DNA of 64,000 nucleotides from Flavobacterium silvaticum (GTDB taxonomy: Bacteria; Bacteroidota; Bacteroidia; Flavobacteriales; Flavobacteriaceae). Shown piece by piece: positions 25,795 to 34,375 of this stretch. Both the position numbers and the translations under genes were made by a program. Positions within the stretch are counted from its first letter, which is position 1; each line of letters begins with the position of its first letter. The notes below the pieces were generated by a model. The model searched no databases, was not told the DNA's origin, and saw only the letters and a list, made by a program, of their open reading frames with translations. The DNA lies in contig NZ_JAAMPU010000106.1 in NCBI RefSeq assembly GCF_012911565.1, positions 62,001 to 126,000 on the forward strand, written 5' to 3'.

Positions 25795-25844
25795 TTTTAA
25801 TACTTTTTTTACATTGGATTTTTTTTCGGCAGAAAATATCGGCT

Positions 25845-25852
25845 TATATTTG
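25845..25852 (+). promoter_or_regulatory. -7 box for the secreted CBM-like gene
   Basis: TATATTTG, exact TAnnTTTG, 20 bases before the ATG at 25873. No clear -33 TTG. Confidence 0.45.
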
Positions 25853-25872
25853 CAGTCTATAAAATACTAAAA

Positions 25873-26673
25873 ATGAAAAAAATCTACTTTTTACTTTTCA
25901 CTGTTGCTTTGGCTTTCTCTGCTAATGCACAGAACGTCCTGACAAATGGCGGTTTTGAAACCTGGACTGATGGCACGCCTGATGGCTGGTTAATCACTTT
26001 AGGTACAAACGGCGGATCTGTCACTCAAGAAACTACTTTGTTCCAAGAGGGTGCAAGTTCAGTAAAACTTGTTGCTCCGACAGGAACAGGTAACAACCGT
26101 GTTGGATATACAGATCTTCCGGTAACACCTGGACAATCTTACACCATATCTTACTGGTATAATGATCAGGACAACAATGCAAAAATGCGCCATTGGGGTT
26201 CTTTCCGTGATGCGGCGGGAGCTTTGGCAGCAGACCAACAATTACCTGAATTTCAACCTTCAGAATACAATGCAAATACCACAGGCTGGCAGTTTGTTAC
26301 CGTAACAGGTGTAGCTCCGGCAACTGCAACACTTCTTCGTGTGGATTTCCGTGTTTTCCGCGAATCAGCCGATGCTCAAGGCGGAACCGTGTATGTTGAT
26401 AATGCTTCGGTTGAAGGGCAGCTTTCTGTCAAGCAGAATGCCATCGCCGGCTTGAAAATCTATCCTAACCCGGTTTCAGGAAATAACCTAAACATTTCTA
26501 CAACTGCAAATTCAACTAAGAATGTTGTGATTTTTGACGTGTTGGGCAAACAAGTAATCAGCACTAAAATCGAAGGAGAAACAGTAAATGTTTCAGCTTT
26601 GAAATCAGGAGTTTATATTGTAAAAGTTACTGAAGAAGGAAAAACAGCTACCCGTAAACTGGTAGTGAAGTAA
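25873..26673 (+). CDS. T9SS-exported carbohydrate-binding-like protein
   Basis: A 266-residue secreted protein: signal peptide (MKKIYFLLFTVALAFSANAQ), a single jelly-roll-like module that begins NVLTNGGFETWTDGTPDGW and contains GSVTQETTLFQEGASSVKLV and YTISYWYNDQ (the pattern of CBM4/9-like modules), then a type A T9SS sorting domain (IYPNPVSGNNLNI, VVIFDVLGKQVIS, LKSGVYIVKVTEEG, RKLVVK). There is no catalytic domain. It probably binds a glycan or other surface ligand. Codon usage again looks like that of a well-expressed gene. Confidence 0.82.
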   Translation: MKKIYFLLFTVALAFSANAQNVLTNGGFETWTDGTPDGWLITLGTNGGSVTQETTLFQEGASSVKLVAPTGTGNNRVGYTDLPVTPGQSYTISYWYNDQDNNAKMRHWGSFRDAAGALAADQQLPEFQPSEYNANTTGWQFVTVTGVAPATATLLRVDFRVFRESADAQGGTVYVDNASVEGQLSVKQNAIAGLKIYPNPVSGNNLNISTTANSTKNVVIFDVLGKQVISTKIEGETVNVSALKSGVYIVKVTEEGKTATRKLVVK

Positions 26674-26692
26674 TTTTTCCAAAATATATAGA

Positions 26693-26718
26693 AAGCCTCG
26701 TCATTCCCGACGGGGCTT
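26693..26718 (+). terminator. intrinsic terminator
   Basis: AAGCCTCGTC pairs with GACGGGGCTT (one G-U pair), loop of six, followed by TTTT. It ends the CBM-like gene ten bases before the next promoter box. Confidence 0.85.
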
Positions 26719-26727
26719 TTTTATTTT

Positions 26728-26735
26728 TACCTTTG
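26728..26735 (+). promoter_or_regulatory. -7 box abutting the LuxE-like start
   Basis: TACCTTTG, exact consensus, with only four bases (CCCC) before the ATG at 26740. A start about five bases downstream would fall on the A of the ATG, giving a leaderless mRNA. Confidence 0.45.
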
Positions 26736-26739
26736 CCCC

Positions 26740-27720
26740 ATGCTTTCACAAGACGACATTTTTGGAATTTCCGGCCATAAAGAATTCGTAAAAACTACGC
26801 TCAAAGTCTTTCGGTACCAATATGAATCGAATTTGGTATACCGGCAGTTTTGTGACAATCTCAACGTCGATGTGCAATCCGTAAAAAAACTGGAAGATAT
26901 TCCGTTCTTACCAATCCAATTTTTCAAATCGCACGAAGTAATTACCGGAAACGGAAATCCCGAGGAAACCTTCACAAGTTCGGGCACGACGGGCCAACAA
27001 ACCAGTCGCCACATGGTAACCGATGTTTCCTGGTACGAACAGAGTTTCCGCAAAGCATTTTCTCAATTCTACGGAAACATAGAAGATTACGCGGTTCTGG
27101 CATTGCTTCCGAGCTATCTCGAACGCGACGGATCTTCATTGATTTATATGGTTGACGATTTGATCCAATCAAGCAACAATCCGGACAGCGGCTTCTACCT
27201 GAACAATTATTCCGACCTGATTCAAAAACTGATTGGCCTTGACGCATCAGGCCAGAATGTACTTCTGATTGGCGTAACCTATGCCCTTTTAGACCTCATG
27301 GAAATCCAGAAATTCCAATTGACGAACACAGTCATCATGGAAACAGGTGGAATGAAAGGCCGTCGGAAAGAAATGATACGCGAGGAACTGCACGAACTGC
27401 TCAGCAAGGGTTTCGGTGTAAAATCGATCCATTCGGAATACGGAATGACTGAACTGCTGTCGCAGGCATATTCCCTCGGCGATGGTATTTTCGAATGCCC
27501 TTCGTGGATGAAAATTTTAACGCGTGACCCGGAAGATGCCTTGACATATGTCGAAAACGGAAAAACCGGCGGAATCAACGTAATCGATCTTGCCAACATC
27601 AATTCCTGCTCTTTTATCGCGACCCAGGATTTAGGCCGATTATACCAAAACGGCAGCTTTGAAGTCCTGGGCCGTTTTGACAATTCAGACATTCGTGGCT
27701 GCAATCTGATGGTATTGTAA
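26740..27720 (+). CDS. LuxE/PaaK-like acyl-protein synthetase
   Basis: A 326-residue adenylate-forming enzyme of the LuxE group. FTSSGTTGQQTSRH is the nucleotide loop, METGGMKGRRKEM and HSEYGMTELLSQAYS are the adenylation-core motifs, and CSFIATQDLGRL lies near the C-terminus. LuxE activates fatty acids as acyl-AMP and holds them on an enzyme Cys, but no LuxC or LuxD is nearby. In Bacteroidota such genes sit in otherwise unrelated contexts, and the acyl acceptor is unknown. The next gene, on the same strand 53 bases on, encodes an unrelated exported protein. Confidence 0.75.
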   Translation: MLSQDDIFGISGHKEFVKTTLKVFRYQYESNLVYRQFCDNLNVDVQSVKKLEDIPFLPIQFFKSHEVITGNGNPEETFTSSGTTGQQTSRHMVTDVSWYEQSFRKAFSQFYGNIEDYAVLALLPSYLERDGSSLIYMVDDLIQSSNNPDSGFYLNNYSDLIQKLIGLDASGQNVLLIGVTYALLDLMEIQKFQLTNTVIMETGGMKGRRKEMIREELHELLSKGFGVKSIHSEYGMTELLSQAYSLGDGIFECPSWMKILTRDPEDALTYVENGKTGGINVIDLANINSCSFIATQDLGRLYQNGSFEVLGRFDNSDIRGCNLMVL

Positions 27721-27773
27721 TCAAATACAATAAATTGCAGGAAATCCGAGTTATCAATCGGATATTGAAAATC

Positions 27774-28451
27774 ATGAGGAAATTTTCTATGCTGCTGCTA
27801 CTTTTTGCCGCTTCCATGTTTGGCCAGCGACCTGTGGACCTGGTTCTGGATTCGGTAAATTCTTCTGATAAGGACGACAAATACCGCGATTACGAAGTCT
27901 GTTATCATATCACGAATCAAACAGACAAACCGGTTGTTTTCTTTCTAAATACCAATTCAATGGTTCCTGTTGTTTCAAGCTCGTTATCGCATGCACCACA
28001 TTACAAATTATATATGGATGGGAAATCCGTAGATGTTTCCGGAATATTCGATGTAGGGGAAACTTACAGGCGCGAATTCAAGACCGATGCGGAATTTTAT
28101 AAATATCAGGATTCCCTGAGGCAATATTACACGCCGGAACAACAAAAAAAATCCCTCAGCGACAATATCGTCCAAAGTAAAACATCACTGGCGCCGAATG
28201 AAAAGAAATACTTTTCCATTCAGTTACGATGGGACAAACAACGCTACCAAAAGCAGGACGAACAGGAATATTACCTTGAACCCGGATCCGATTTTGAACT
28301 CGAACTTTCGATGCATTTACTGCGCGAAGAATTGGAATCGCGACTTGAACCTGAAGCATATAATCAGGCCATTGAAGATCCGGATTTCATTAAAGGCTGG
28401 TTCACATCGAATAGATTGTGCATTGATTTGTCCGAAAGTAAAATGCCTTAA
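27774..28451 (+). CDS. exported protein of unknown function
   Basis: Start at ATG 27774 (MRKFSMLLLLFAASMFGQRP gives a signal peptide); an upstream in-frame start at 27735 lacks one. The 225-residue product has a beta-rich first half (YEVCYHITNQTDKPVVFFLNT), a charged middle with a helix (FYKYQDSLRQYYTPEQQKK) and an acidic end. I do not recognise the family. It is predicted periplasmic. It is possibly co-transcribed with the LuxE-like gene. Confidence 0.65.
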   Translation: MRKFSMLLLLFAASMFGQRPVDLVLDSVNSSDKDDKYRDYEVCYHITNQTDKPVVFFLNTNSMVPVVSSSLSHAPHYKLYMDGKSVDVSGIFDVGETYRREFKTDAEFYKYQDSLRQYYTPEQQKKSLSDNIVQSKTSLAPNEKKYFSIQLRWDKQRYQKQDEQEYYLEPGSDFELELSMHLLREELESRLEPEAYNQAIEDPDFIKGWFTSNRLCIDLSESKMP

Positions 28452-28475
28452 TCATCATTCTATCAGATAAAAAAA

Positions 28476-28495
28476 TCCCGGCCAAAACCGGGATA
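28476..28495 (-). terminator. intrinsic terminator of tyrS
   Basis: Perfect 7-bp stem (ATCCCGG / CCGGGAT) with a 6-base loop; on the minus strand it is followed by TTTTTT. It may also stop the convergent exported-protein gene. Confidence 0.85.
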
Positions 28496-28528
28496 ATTAT
28501 TTTATTAGACTCTTGTTTCAACATCCAA

Positions 28529-29827
28529 TCAAATAAACCGCAGCACAAAATAATTTTTCTTTCCGCGCTGAAGCAACACAAAAGTTCCGTTGATCAAATC
28601 TTTTTCGGTAAATAAAAAACCTTCGGCAACTTTCTCACGGTTGACAGAAATAGAGTTCTCAGCCAACGCCCTTCTCGCCTCTCCGTTCGATTTCATAAAG
28701 CCCGATTTCTCGTTCATCACCGCCACGATATCAATCCCGTCATTCAGTTCAGTCCTGGAAATTTGAGCTTGCGGAACGCCATCGAAAATTTCAAGGAACG
28801 TCGCATCATCCAAAGATTTCAAGTCGTCCGCCGTAGAATTCCCGAACAAAATATTCGAAGCTTTCTGCGCCTTCTCCAACTCTTCAGCCGAATGTACGAA
28901 CGTTGTCACTTCTTCTGCCAGCTTGCGTTGCAACGCGCGTAAATGTGGCGCCTGAGCGTGTTCTGCTACCAAAGCATCAATCGTCGGTTTATCCAAAAAA
29001 GTAAAAATCTTGATGTACTTTGCCGCATCGTCATCGCTCGTATTGAGCCAGAACTGGTAGAATTTATACACAGATGTCTTATCGGCATCGAGCCAGATAT
29101 TTCCTCCTTCAGATTTCCCGAATTTCGATCCGTCAGATTTGGTCACCAGCGGCGTCGTCAATGCAAATGCCTTGGCTTCATGAGAATTCATCCGTCTCAC
29201 CAATTCCGTTCCTGTCGTGATATTTCCCCATTGATCGGAACCGCCCATCTGCAACACACAATTGTAGGTTTTGTGCAGATGATAGAAATCGTAACCCTGA
29301 ATCAGTTGGTACGTGAATTCCGTAAACGACATGCCCTCGCCCACTTCACCCGAAAGACGCTTTTTCACCGAATCTTTCGCCATCATATAATTCACGGTAA
29401 TCCGCTTACCCACATCACGTGCAAAGGCGATAAAAGAAAACTCCTTCATCCAGTCATAATTATTGACCAGCAACGGCGCATTTTCGCCTGTTTCGGAAAA
29501 ATCGAGGAATCGCGACAAAACGCTTTTAATGCCTGCGACATTCTTGGCCAAAGCCGCTTCGTCAAGTAAATTCCTTTCGTCGCTTTTACCTGATGGATCG
29601 CCAATCATTCCCGTAGCACCGCCAACCAACGCAATCGGCTTGTGCCCGAAACGCTTCAAATGGACCAGCAGCATGATTTGCACCATGCTCCCTATATGCA
29701 GCGAATCAGCAGTAGGATCGAACCCGATATATGCCGTCGTCGGTCCCGATAAAAGTTGTTCTTCGGTTCCGGGCATGGCATCGTGGTACAATCCGCGCCA
29801 TTTGAATTCTTCGACAAGATTTTGCAT
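28529..29827 (-). CDS. tyrS: tyrosyl-tRNA synthetase
   Basis: A 432-residue class Ic synthetase. [17 protein letters not shown] holds the HIGH-type motif (HIGS), DQWGNITTG is the tyrosine-binding region, [13 protein letters not shown] is the KMSKS-equivalent, and the C-terminal ~70 residues ([20 protein letters not shown]) are an S4 RNA-binding domain. Length and order are standard for bacterial TyrRS. It is monocistronic with a -7 box 20 bases upstream. Confidence 0.96.
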   Translation of the reverse strand: MQNLVEEFKWRGLYHDAMPGTEEQLLSGPTTAYIGFDPTADSLHIGSMVQIMLLVHLKRFGHKPIALVGGATGMIGDPSGKSDERNLLDEAALAKNVAGIKSVLSRFLDFSETGENAPLLVNNYDWMKEFSFIAFARDVGKRITVNYMMAKDSVKKRLSGEVGEGMSFTEFTYQLIQGYDFYHLHKTYNCVLQMGGSDQWGNITTGTELVRRMNSHEAKAFALTTPLVTKSDGSKFGKSEGGNIWLDADKTSVYKFYQFWLNTSDDDAAKYIKIFTFLDKPTIDALVAEHAQAPHLRALQRKLAEEVTTFVHSAEELEKAQKASNILFGNSTADDLKSLDDATFLEIFDGVPQAQISRTELNDGIDIVAVMNEKSGFMKSNGEARRALAENSISVNREKVAEGFLFTEKDLINGTFVLLQRGKKNYFVLRFI

Positions 29828-29846
29828 GAGATAATTATTAAGGCTG

Positions 29847-29854
29847 CAAAAATA
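29847..29854 (-). promoter_or_regulatory. -7 box for tyrS
   Basis: TATTTTTG on the minus strand, exact consensus, 19 bases before the start codon. No clear -33. Confidence 0.4.
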
Positions 29855-29887
29855 GGCAGTTCCATTTTAAAAGCATAGGATTTTTGA

Positions 29888-30033
29888 GCAGCAATTCCGG
29901 CTGCCCGCTGCAAGTCCTCATTTTGAACCGTGATTTTTGACCGCTTTATTCCGGCTTCCGGTGGTCGCCGTCAAAAGCCGCAAAAATCTGCGGGTCAAAA
30001 TTCCGGGCTTTTCGCTTGCATCCGGGCTAGGGC
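29888..30033 (-). repeat. hairpin repeat family, type A copy 3 (long)
   Basis: Plus-strand reading: AGCAATTCCGGCTGCCCGCT at the start, the tip GCTTCCGGTGGTCGC at 29954-29968, stem TTTTGAC paired with GTCAAAA, then CTTTTCGCTTGCATCCGGGC and CTAGGGC at the end. It is longer than copies 1, 2 and 4 because of an expanded stem. Confidence 0.7.
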
Positions 30034-30071
30034 AATTGGTTCCGAAAAAACTTCTACGCAAACAGAACCCA

Positions 30072-30122
30072 CAAATGACCGACCGACAAAATGAATTGCC
30101 TGCGACTTATTTGTCAGTCATT
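30072..30122. repeat. GACAAA/TTTGTC inverted pair D
   Basis: AATGACCGACCGACAAA on the left and TTTGTCAGTCATT on the right (TTTGTC at 30110-30115). The left arm carries a four-base insertion; otherwise the arms match over about 13 bases. Confidence 0.5.
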
Positions 30123-30138
30123 ATAGAAACCTAATCGC

Positions 30139-30146
30139 TAAATTTA
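30139..30146 (+). promoter_or_regulatory. possible -7 box abutting the epimerase start
   Basis: TAAATTTA, one base off consensus, with four bases (CCCT) before the ATG at 30151, the same close spacing as at 26728 and 33694. Confidence 0.3.
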
Positions 30147-30150
30147 CCCT

Positions 30151-31173
30151 ATGAACTTAATTACCGGAGCCACGGGATTTGTCGGCGCACACCTTACACT
30201 TCATCTGCTAGAAAACGGACAATCGGTGCGGGCACTGTATCGGCACGAAAGCAAAAAAGATTTCACCCGCAAACTGTTTTCGCTCTACGGCAAGGAGCAT
30301 CTATATCCGAAAATTGAATGGCACAAAGCAGATTTATGCGACATTCCTGCACTTGAGCCCGCTTTTGAAAACGTATTAAAAGTCTATCATTGCGCCGCAT
30401 TGGTTTCGTTCGATCCGCGTGACGAACCGGCCATGAGAAAAGCAAATATAGAAGGAACGGCCAATATGGTGAATCTGTCACTTGCGTTCGGTGTTGAAAA
30501 ATTCCTTCATCTGAGTTCGATTGCGGCTTTGGGAGACCCTATTTCACCCGAAACCATCGTTGATGAAACCACAGAATGGAATCCGGAAAAAGAACACAGC
30601 GACTACGCGATTTCGAAATATGGAGCCGAAATGGAAGTATGGCGCGCGCGACAGGAAGGACTTTCGGTACTCATAGTAGCGCCCGCTGTCATTTTAGGCC
30701 CAATCCCCGATCTGGAAAAATCAGGTCAGGGAAGCGCACAGATTTTCAAGGAAATCAAGAAAGAATTTCCGTTTTACACCAACGCCTCAAATGGTTTTAT
30801 CTCCGTGACAGATGTAGTCCGCCTGATGAATGAATTGATGGAATCAGGTATTTCAAACGAGCGTTTCATAGCCGTCGCTGAACATCACAACATGCATTGG
30901 ATTTCAAAAAAAGTCGCTGCGGCTTATCGTGTCAAAGCCCCGTTTATAGAAGCCGGGCCAAAGTTGCTTCGGGCGGCTTTGCTGTTTGACAGATTTTTGT
31001 CGGTATTCGGTAAAAAGAGAAAATTGTTCAGTGATTCGATTCCGGCGTTGTTGTCCAAAAGCCGATTTTCCGATGCCAAACTTCAGTCGGCACTTAAAAC
31101 AGAATACACGGATATTTCAACTTACATTGAGGAATGTGTCCGGATCATGGATTCGAAACCCACTACTTTATAG
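30151..31173 (+). CDS. NAD-dependent epimerase/dehydratase family protein
   Basis: A 340-residue extended SDR: GATGFVGAHL binds the cofactor, HLSSIAALGDP has the catalytic Ser, and SDYAISKYGAEMEVWRA has the YxxxK pair. It resembles dihydroflavonol-reductase-like members (VFHCAALVSF-type strand, here VYHCAALVSFDP). Substrate unknown. It converges with the minus-strand DPM1-like/pyrC/DUF4296 operon and overlaps DUF4296 by 11 bases at the 3' end; I recall this group as a conserved neighbourhood in Flavobacteriaceae. Confidence 0.84.
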   Translation: MNLITGATGFVGAHLTLHLLENGQSVRALYRHESKKDFTRKLFSLYGKEHLYPKIEWHKADLCDIPALEPAFENVLKVYHCAALVSFDPRDEPAMRKANIEGTANMVNLSLAFGVEKFLHLSSIAALGDPISPETIVDETTEWNPEKEHSDYAISKYGAEMEVWRARQEGLSVLIVAPAVILGPIPDLEKSGQGSAQIFKEIKKEFPFYTNASNGFISVTDVVRLMNELMESGISNERFIAVAEHHNMHWISKKVAAAYRVKAPFIEAGPKLLRAALLFDRFLSVFGKKRKLFSDSIPALLSKSRFSDAKLQSALKTEYTDISTYIEECVRIMDSKPTTL

Positions 31174-31543
31174 TTCCCCCTTCCGGAAGTTTTTCCTTTC
31201 GGCCTTTGTTCTGACCAAGGCCTTCCAACTTTGAGAGTTCCGCATTGATCCGATCGCTGACTTTTTGGTACAACCCGCGGTAATTCTTCATGTCTGAAGC
31301 GTAATACCGGTTGCTTGCCGCGAACTGCAAACTGTCGATCTTATATTTTTTATAGATGTATGTATCGGCATCGGTCGCGTTCCTGAGTTTTTCCGGACTT
31401 TGGGATTTCATGGCATCGAGAAGCGACAAATCGTACAAAATATCGACCATCTGGTCTTCCGGGATCAGGTTCGACGGTTTCTCGACTACGGAATTCCCGC
31501 ACGAAGCAAAAAACACGACTAAAGCAATCCAGATATTTTTCAT
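31163..31543 (-). CDS. DUF4296 lipoprotein
   Basis: A 126-residue lipoprotein (MKNIWIALVVFFASC, then GNSV). The mature part (NLIPEDQMVDILYDLSLLDAM ... YIYKKYKIDSLQFAASNRYYASDMKNYRGLYQKVSDRI) is the DUF4296 pattern, a small helical Bacteroidota family of unknown role. Its start overlaps the dihydroorotase stop by four bases, so translation is probably coupled. Confidence 0.85.
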   Translation of the reverse strand: MKNIWIALVVFFASCGNSVVEKPSNLIPEDQMVDILYDLSLLDAMKSQSPEKLRNATDADTYIYKKYKIDSLQFAASNRYYASDMKNYRGLYQKVSDRINAELSKLEGLGQNKGRKEKLPEGGTIK

Positions 31544-32880
31544 GATTCGAACAATAAGCGTTGGCCGGCCTTGATGTCCTTTACTTTAGAAGCGGTATAC
31601 ACCAATTGGCCGTTCACGAAGGTATGCATAATGCGCGACTTGAAGTTGTATCCTTCGAAAGGTGACCAACCACATTTGTAGAGCAGGTTTTCTTTTTTGA
31701 CCGACCAAGGTGAAGATGGATTTACGATAGCCAGATCTGCATAATAGCCTTCACGGATGAATCCGCGTTTTTCGATACGGAACAACGTAGCCGGATTGTG
31801 CGCCATTTTCTCCACGATTTTTTCTACGGATATTTTCCCCTGCAGATGCTTCTCGAACATAGCCACCACCGAATGCTGGACCAACGGCCCGCCCGAAGGT
31901 GCTTTTACATACGGTTGCTTTTTTTCTTCAAGCGTATGGGGTGCATGATCTGTCGCAATTACGTCGATGCGTCCGTCGAGCAAAGCTTCCCACAATTTAT
32001 CTCTGTCGGCGGCAGATTTTACGGCCGGGTTCCATTTGATGAAATTGCCTTTCGCAGCATAATCGGCATCAGAAAACCACAAATGATGTACACAGACTTC
32101 AGCCGTGATTTTTTTGTCTTTGAGTGGAACATCGTTTTTGAACAATTCCGTTTCGATAGCTGTTGACAGATGGAACACATGCAATCGCGCACCTGTTTTC
32201 TTTGCAAGCGCAATCGCTTTTGAAGATGACAGGTAACACGCTTCGGCACTTCTGATGACCGGATGCTGGCTAACCGGAATGTCGTCGCCGAATTCCGCTT
32301 TGGCTTTCTCTAGATTTGCCTTGATTGTCGCTTCGTCTTCACAATGGACTGCGATAAGCATCGGGGTCGATGAAAATATCTTTTCAAGGACAGCTTCGTT
32401 ATCGACGAGCATATTTCCGGTAGAAGATCCGAGGAAAATCTTGACGCCGGCTACATTGCGTGGATTCGTCTTTAAAACCTCATCAAGATTGTCATTCGAG
32501 GCGCCCATCATAAACGAATAATTCGCATGTGATTTTGAGGCCGCGATTTCATATTTCTGCTCGAGCAATTCCTGCGTCAATGCATTCGGGACGGTGTTCG
32601 GCTGATCTATAAATGTAGTCACACCACCCGCAACGGCAGCTGCCGATTCGGAACCGATGTCACCTTTTTGCGTCAGTCCGGGTTCGCGGAAATGCACCTG
32701 GTCGTCAATCGCACCCGGAATCAGATAATTTCCTTCGGCGTCGATGACACGTGTATCCGGATGTTTGGCCGAAATGCTGTCGGCAATTTCAACAATATAT
32801 TCGCCTTCGATCAATACATCGCCCTCGCGGATACTTCCTTCGTTGACGATTCGGGCATTCTTGATCAAAACTCTGTTCAT
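31540..32880 (-). CDS. pyrC: dihydroorotase
   Basis: A 446-residue amidohydrolase of the class I type. DDQVHFREPGLTQKGDIGSE holds the first metal-binding His pair and the substrate Arg, IAVHCEDEATI and HVFHLST contain further metal His residues, and IATDHAPHTLEEK carries the catalytic Asp. It closes carbamoyl aspartate to dihydroorotate in pyrimidine synthesis. It is one base from the DPM1-like gene upstream. Confidence 0.93.
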   Translation of the reverse strand: MNRVLIKNARIVNEGSIREGDVLIEGEYIVEIADSISAKHPDTRVIDAEGNYLIPGAIDDQVHFREPGLTQKGDIGSESAAAVAGGVTTFIDQPNTVPNALTQELLEQKYEIAASKSHANYSFMMGASNDNLDEVLKTNPRNVAGVKIFLGSSTGNMLVDNEAVLEKIFSSTPMLIAVHCEDEATIKANLEKAKAEFGDDIPVSQHPVIRSAEACYLSSSKAIALAKKTGARLHVFHLSTAIETELFKNDVPLKDKKITAEVCVHHLWFSDADYAAKGNFIKWNPAVKSAADRDKLWEALLDGRIDVIATDHAPHTLEEKKQPYVKAPSGGPLVQHSVVAMFEKHLQGKISVEKIVEKMAHNPATLFRIEKRGFIREGYYADLAIVNPSSPWSVKKENLLYKCGWSPFEGYNFKSRIMHTFVNGQLVYTASKVKDIKAGQRLLFES

Positions 32881-32881
32881 G

Positions 32882-33607
32882 CTATAAGGTATTTCTCATT
32901 TTTTTCCACCGAAGACGCAATACACCTAAAAAGGCTTCCTTGAAAATGGCGGAACTCATCTTGGATTCGCCTTTGGTCCTGTCAGTGAAGATTATCGGCA
33001 CTTCCACGAGCCTGAATTTGCGTGCGAAAGTCCTGTATTTCATTTCGATCTGGAACGCATAACCTACGAATTTTATCCGGTCGGGGTTGATGGTTTCCAA
33101 AACAGTTCTTTTGAAGCACATGAATCCGGCTGTGGCATCTTTGATTCCCATTCCGGTTACAAGTTCCACATATCGGGAGGCATAATACGACATCAATACG
33201 CGGCTTAACGGCCAGTTGACTACGTTGACTCCGGTGACATATCGCGACCCAATGGCTAAATCGGCATCACCTAAATGACAGGCTTCGTATAACTTGACAA
33301 GGTCGTTCGGATTATGGGAGAAATCGGCGTCCATTTCAAAAATATACTGATACGGACGAGCCAAAGCCCATTTGAATCCGTGGACATAAGCGGTTCCCAA
33401 TCCGGACTTTTTCTGACGGATTTCGAGATGCAGTCTTTGTGGAAATTCCTGTTGCAGCAGTTGCACGCGGGACGAAGTTCCATCCGGTGAATTATCGTCC
33501 ACAATCAATAAATCGAATTCCGGATGCAACGACAAAACCGCGCGGATTATCGCTTCGACATTCTCAATTTCGTTATATGTAGGGATTATAACCAGACGGT
33601 CGCTCAT
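32882..33607 (-). CDS. polyprenol-phosphate mannosyltransferase-like glycosyltransferase
   Basis: A 241-residue GT2 enzyme of the DPM1 type, without C-terminal membrane domain. VIIPTYNEIENVEAIIRAV is the nucleotide-binding start, LLIVDDNSPDGT and MDADFSHNPNDL carry the metal-binding acidic motifs, and IVFTDRTKGESKMS (here PIIFTDRTKGESKMS) is the DPM1 signature near the end. It transfers a sugar from a nucleotide to polyprenol phosphate for use by envelope glycosyltransferases. It heads the operon with pyrC and DUF4296. Confidence 0.9.
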   Translation of the reverse strand: MSDRLVIIPTYNEIENVEAIIRAVLSLHPEFDLLIVDDNSPDGTSSRVQLLQQEFPQRLHLEIRQKKSGLGTAYVHGFKWALARPYQYIFEMDADFSHNPNDLVKLYEACHLGDADLAIGSRYVTGVNVVNWPLSRVLMSYYASRYVELVTGMGIKDATAGFMCFKRTVLETINPDRIKFVGYAFQIEMKYRTFARKFRLVEVPIIFTDRTKGESKMSSAIFKEAFLGVLRLRWKKMRNTL

Positions 33608-33693
33608 ACAGGGATTAACTACTGCGCAAAAATACGTTTTTTAACACATTGACATCCTAAGAAAATAATAATAAATGAAGGGCCTAAATTTTA

Positions 33694-33701
33694 TATTTTT
33701 G
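33694..33701 (+). promoter_or_regulatory. -7 box abutting the DUF4271 start
   Basis: TATTTTTG, exact consensus, five bases before the ATG at 33707. It predicts a leaderless or near-leaderless mRNA. Confidence 0.45.
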
Positions 33702-33706
33702 CCCCA

Positions 33707-34372
33707 ATGAACGAGAGTTTCCTGCATTTGAGAGCGTTTACGAATACCGACTGGGCGACTGCTGTCTTCCTGATGTGTTTTGCTTTGATTGCCGTGACGC
33801 GATCGGCATTTGAAATGCGTTTCGCCGAATTCTCACGCCTGGTCATTTCGGACAAATACATTAAAGTCTACCGGGACAACAGCAACCTCATGAGCTGGTT
33901 CAATGTAGCTTTATTCCTCATGCACCTGGTATCGTTTGCTTTTTTTATCCAATTGATCCTGAGCCATTACGGTTATGGTGAAAAAACAGATTGGGTGCTT
34001 TTTGTACGTGTCTTTACATTTCTCGGAGCCTTTATCCTGTCTAAATTCCTGGTTGAAAAAATAATAGGGGTTTGTTTTAACGGAGAGGAATTCGTCGAGC
34101 AATTCAATCTTGTCAAAGTAAGTTACCGGACGTATCTGGGGTTATTCCTGCTTCCGATAGACATTATCCTGTTCTACTCGAACAATTTTCCACAATGGAT
34201 CTTATCGGGCATGATTGCTATAATACTGGGCGTTAACATCTTGACCTATGTGCTTTCCATCCGAAGTTATCAAAACGTTTTGATAGGTCGGTTGTTCTAT
34301 TTTATTTTATATCTTTGCGCACTTGAAATCGCGCCCTATTATTTCATGTATTACTGGTTCACAAAAAGTTAG
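33707..34372 (+). CDS. DUF4271 membrane protein
   Basis: A 221-residue inner-membrane protein with about six hydrophobic segments (for example WATAVFLMCFALIAVTRS, VALFLMHLVSFAFFIQLIL, ILGVNILTYVLSI). It is recognised as DUF4271 by this architecture and by its position three bases before hemD, an arrangement I recall as conserved in Bacteroidota. Function unknown. Confidence 0.83.
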   Translation: MNESFLHLRAFTNTDWATAVFLMCFALIAVTRSAFEMRFAEFSRLVISDKYIKVYRDNSNLMSWFNVALFLMHLVSFAFFIQLILSHYGYGEKTDWVLFVRVFTFLGAFILSKFLVEKIIGVCFNGEEFVEQFNLVKVSYRTYLGLFLLPIDIILFYSNNFPQWILSGMIAIILGVNILTYVLSIRSYQNVLIGRLFYFILYLCALEIAPYYFMYYWFTKS

Positions 34373-34375
34373 ACA

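Larger units (their letters stand above)
29828..30150. other. 323-bp divergent intergenic region
   Basis: No gene. It contains the tyrS -7 box (29847-29854), a long hairpin-repeat copy (29888-30033), a GACAAA/TTTGTC pair (30072-30122) and a possible -7 box for the epimerase gene (30139-30146). Confidence 0.65.
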
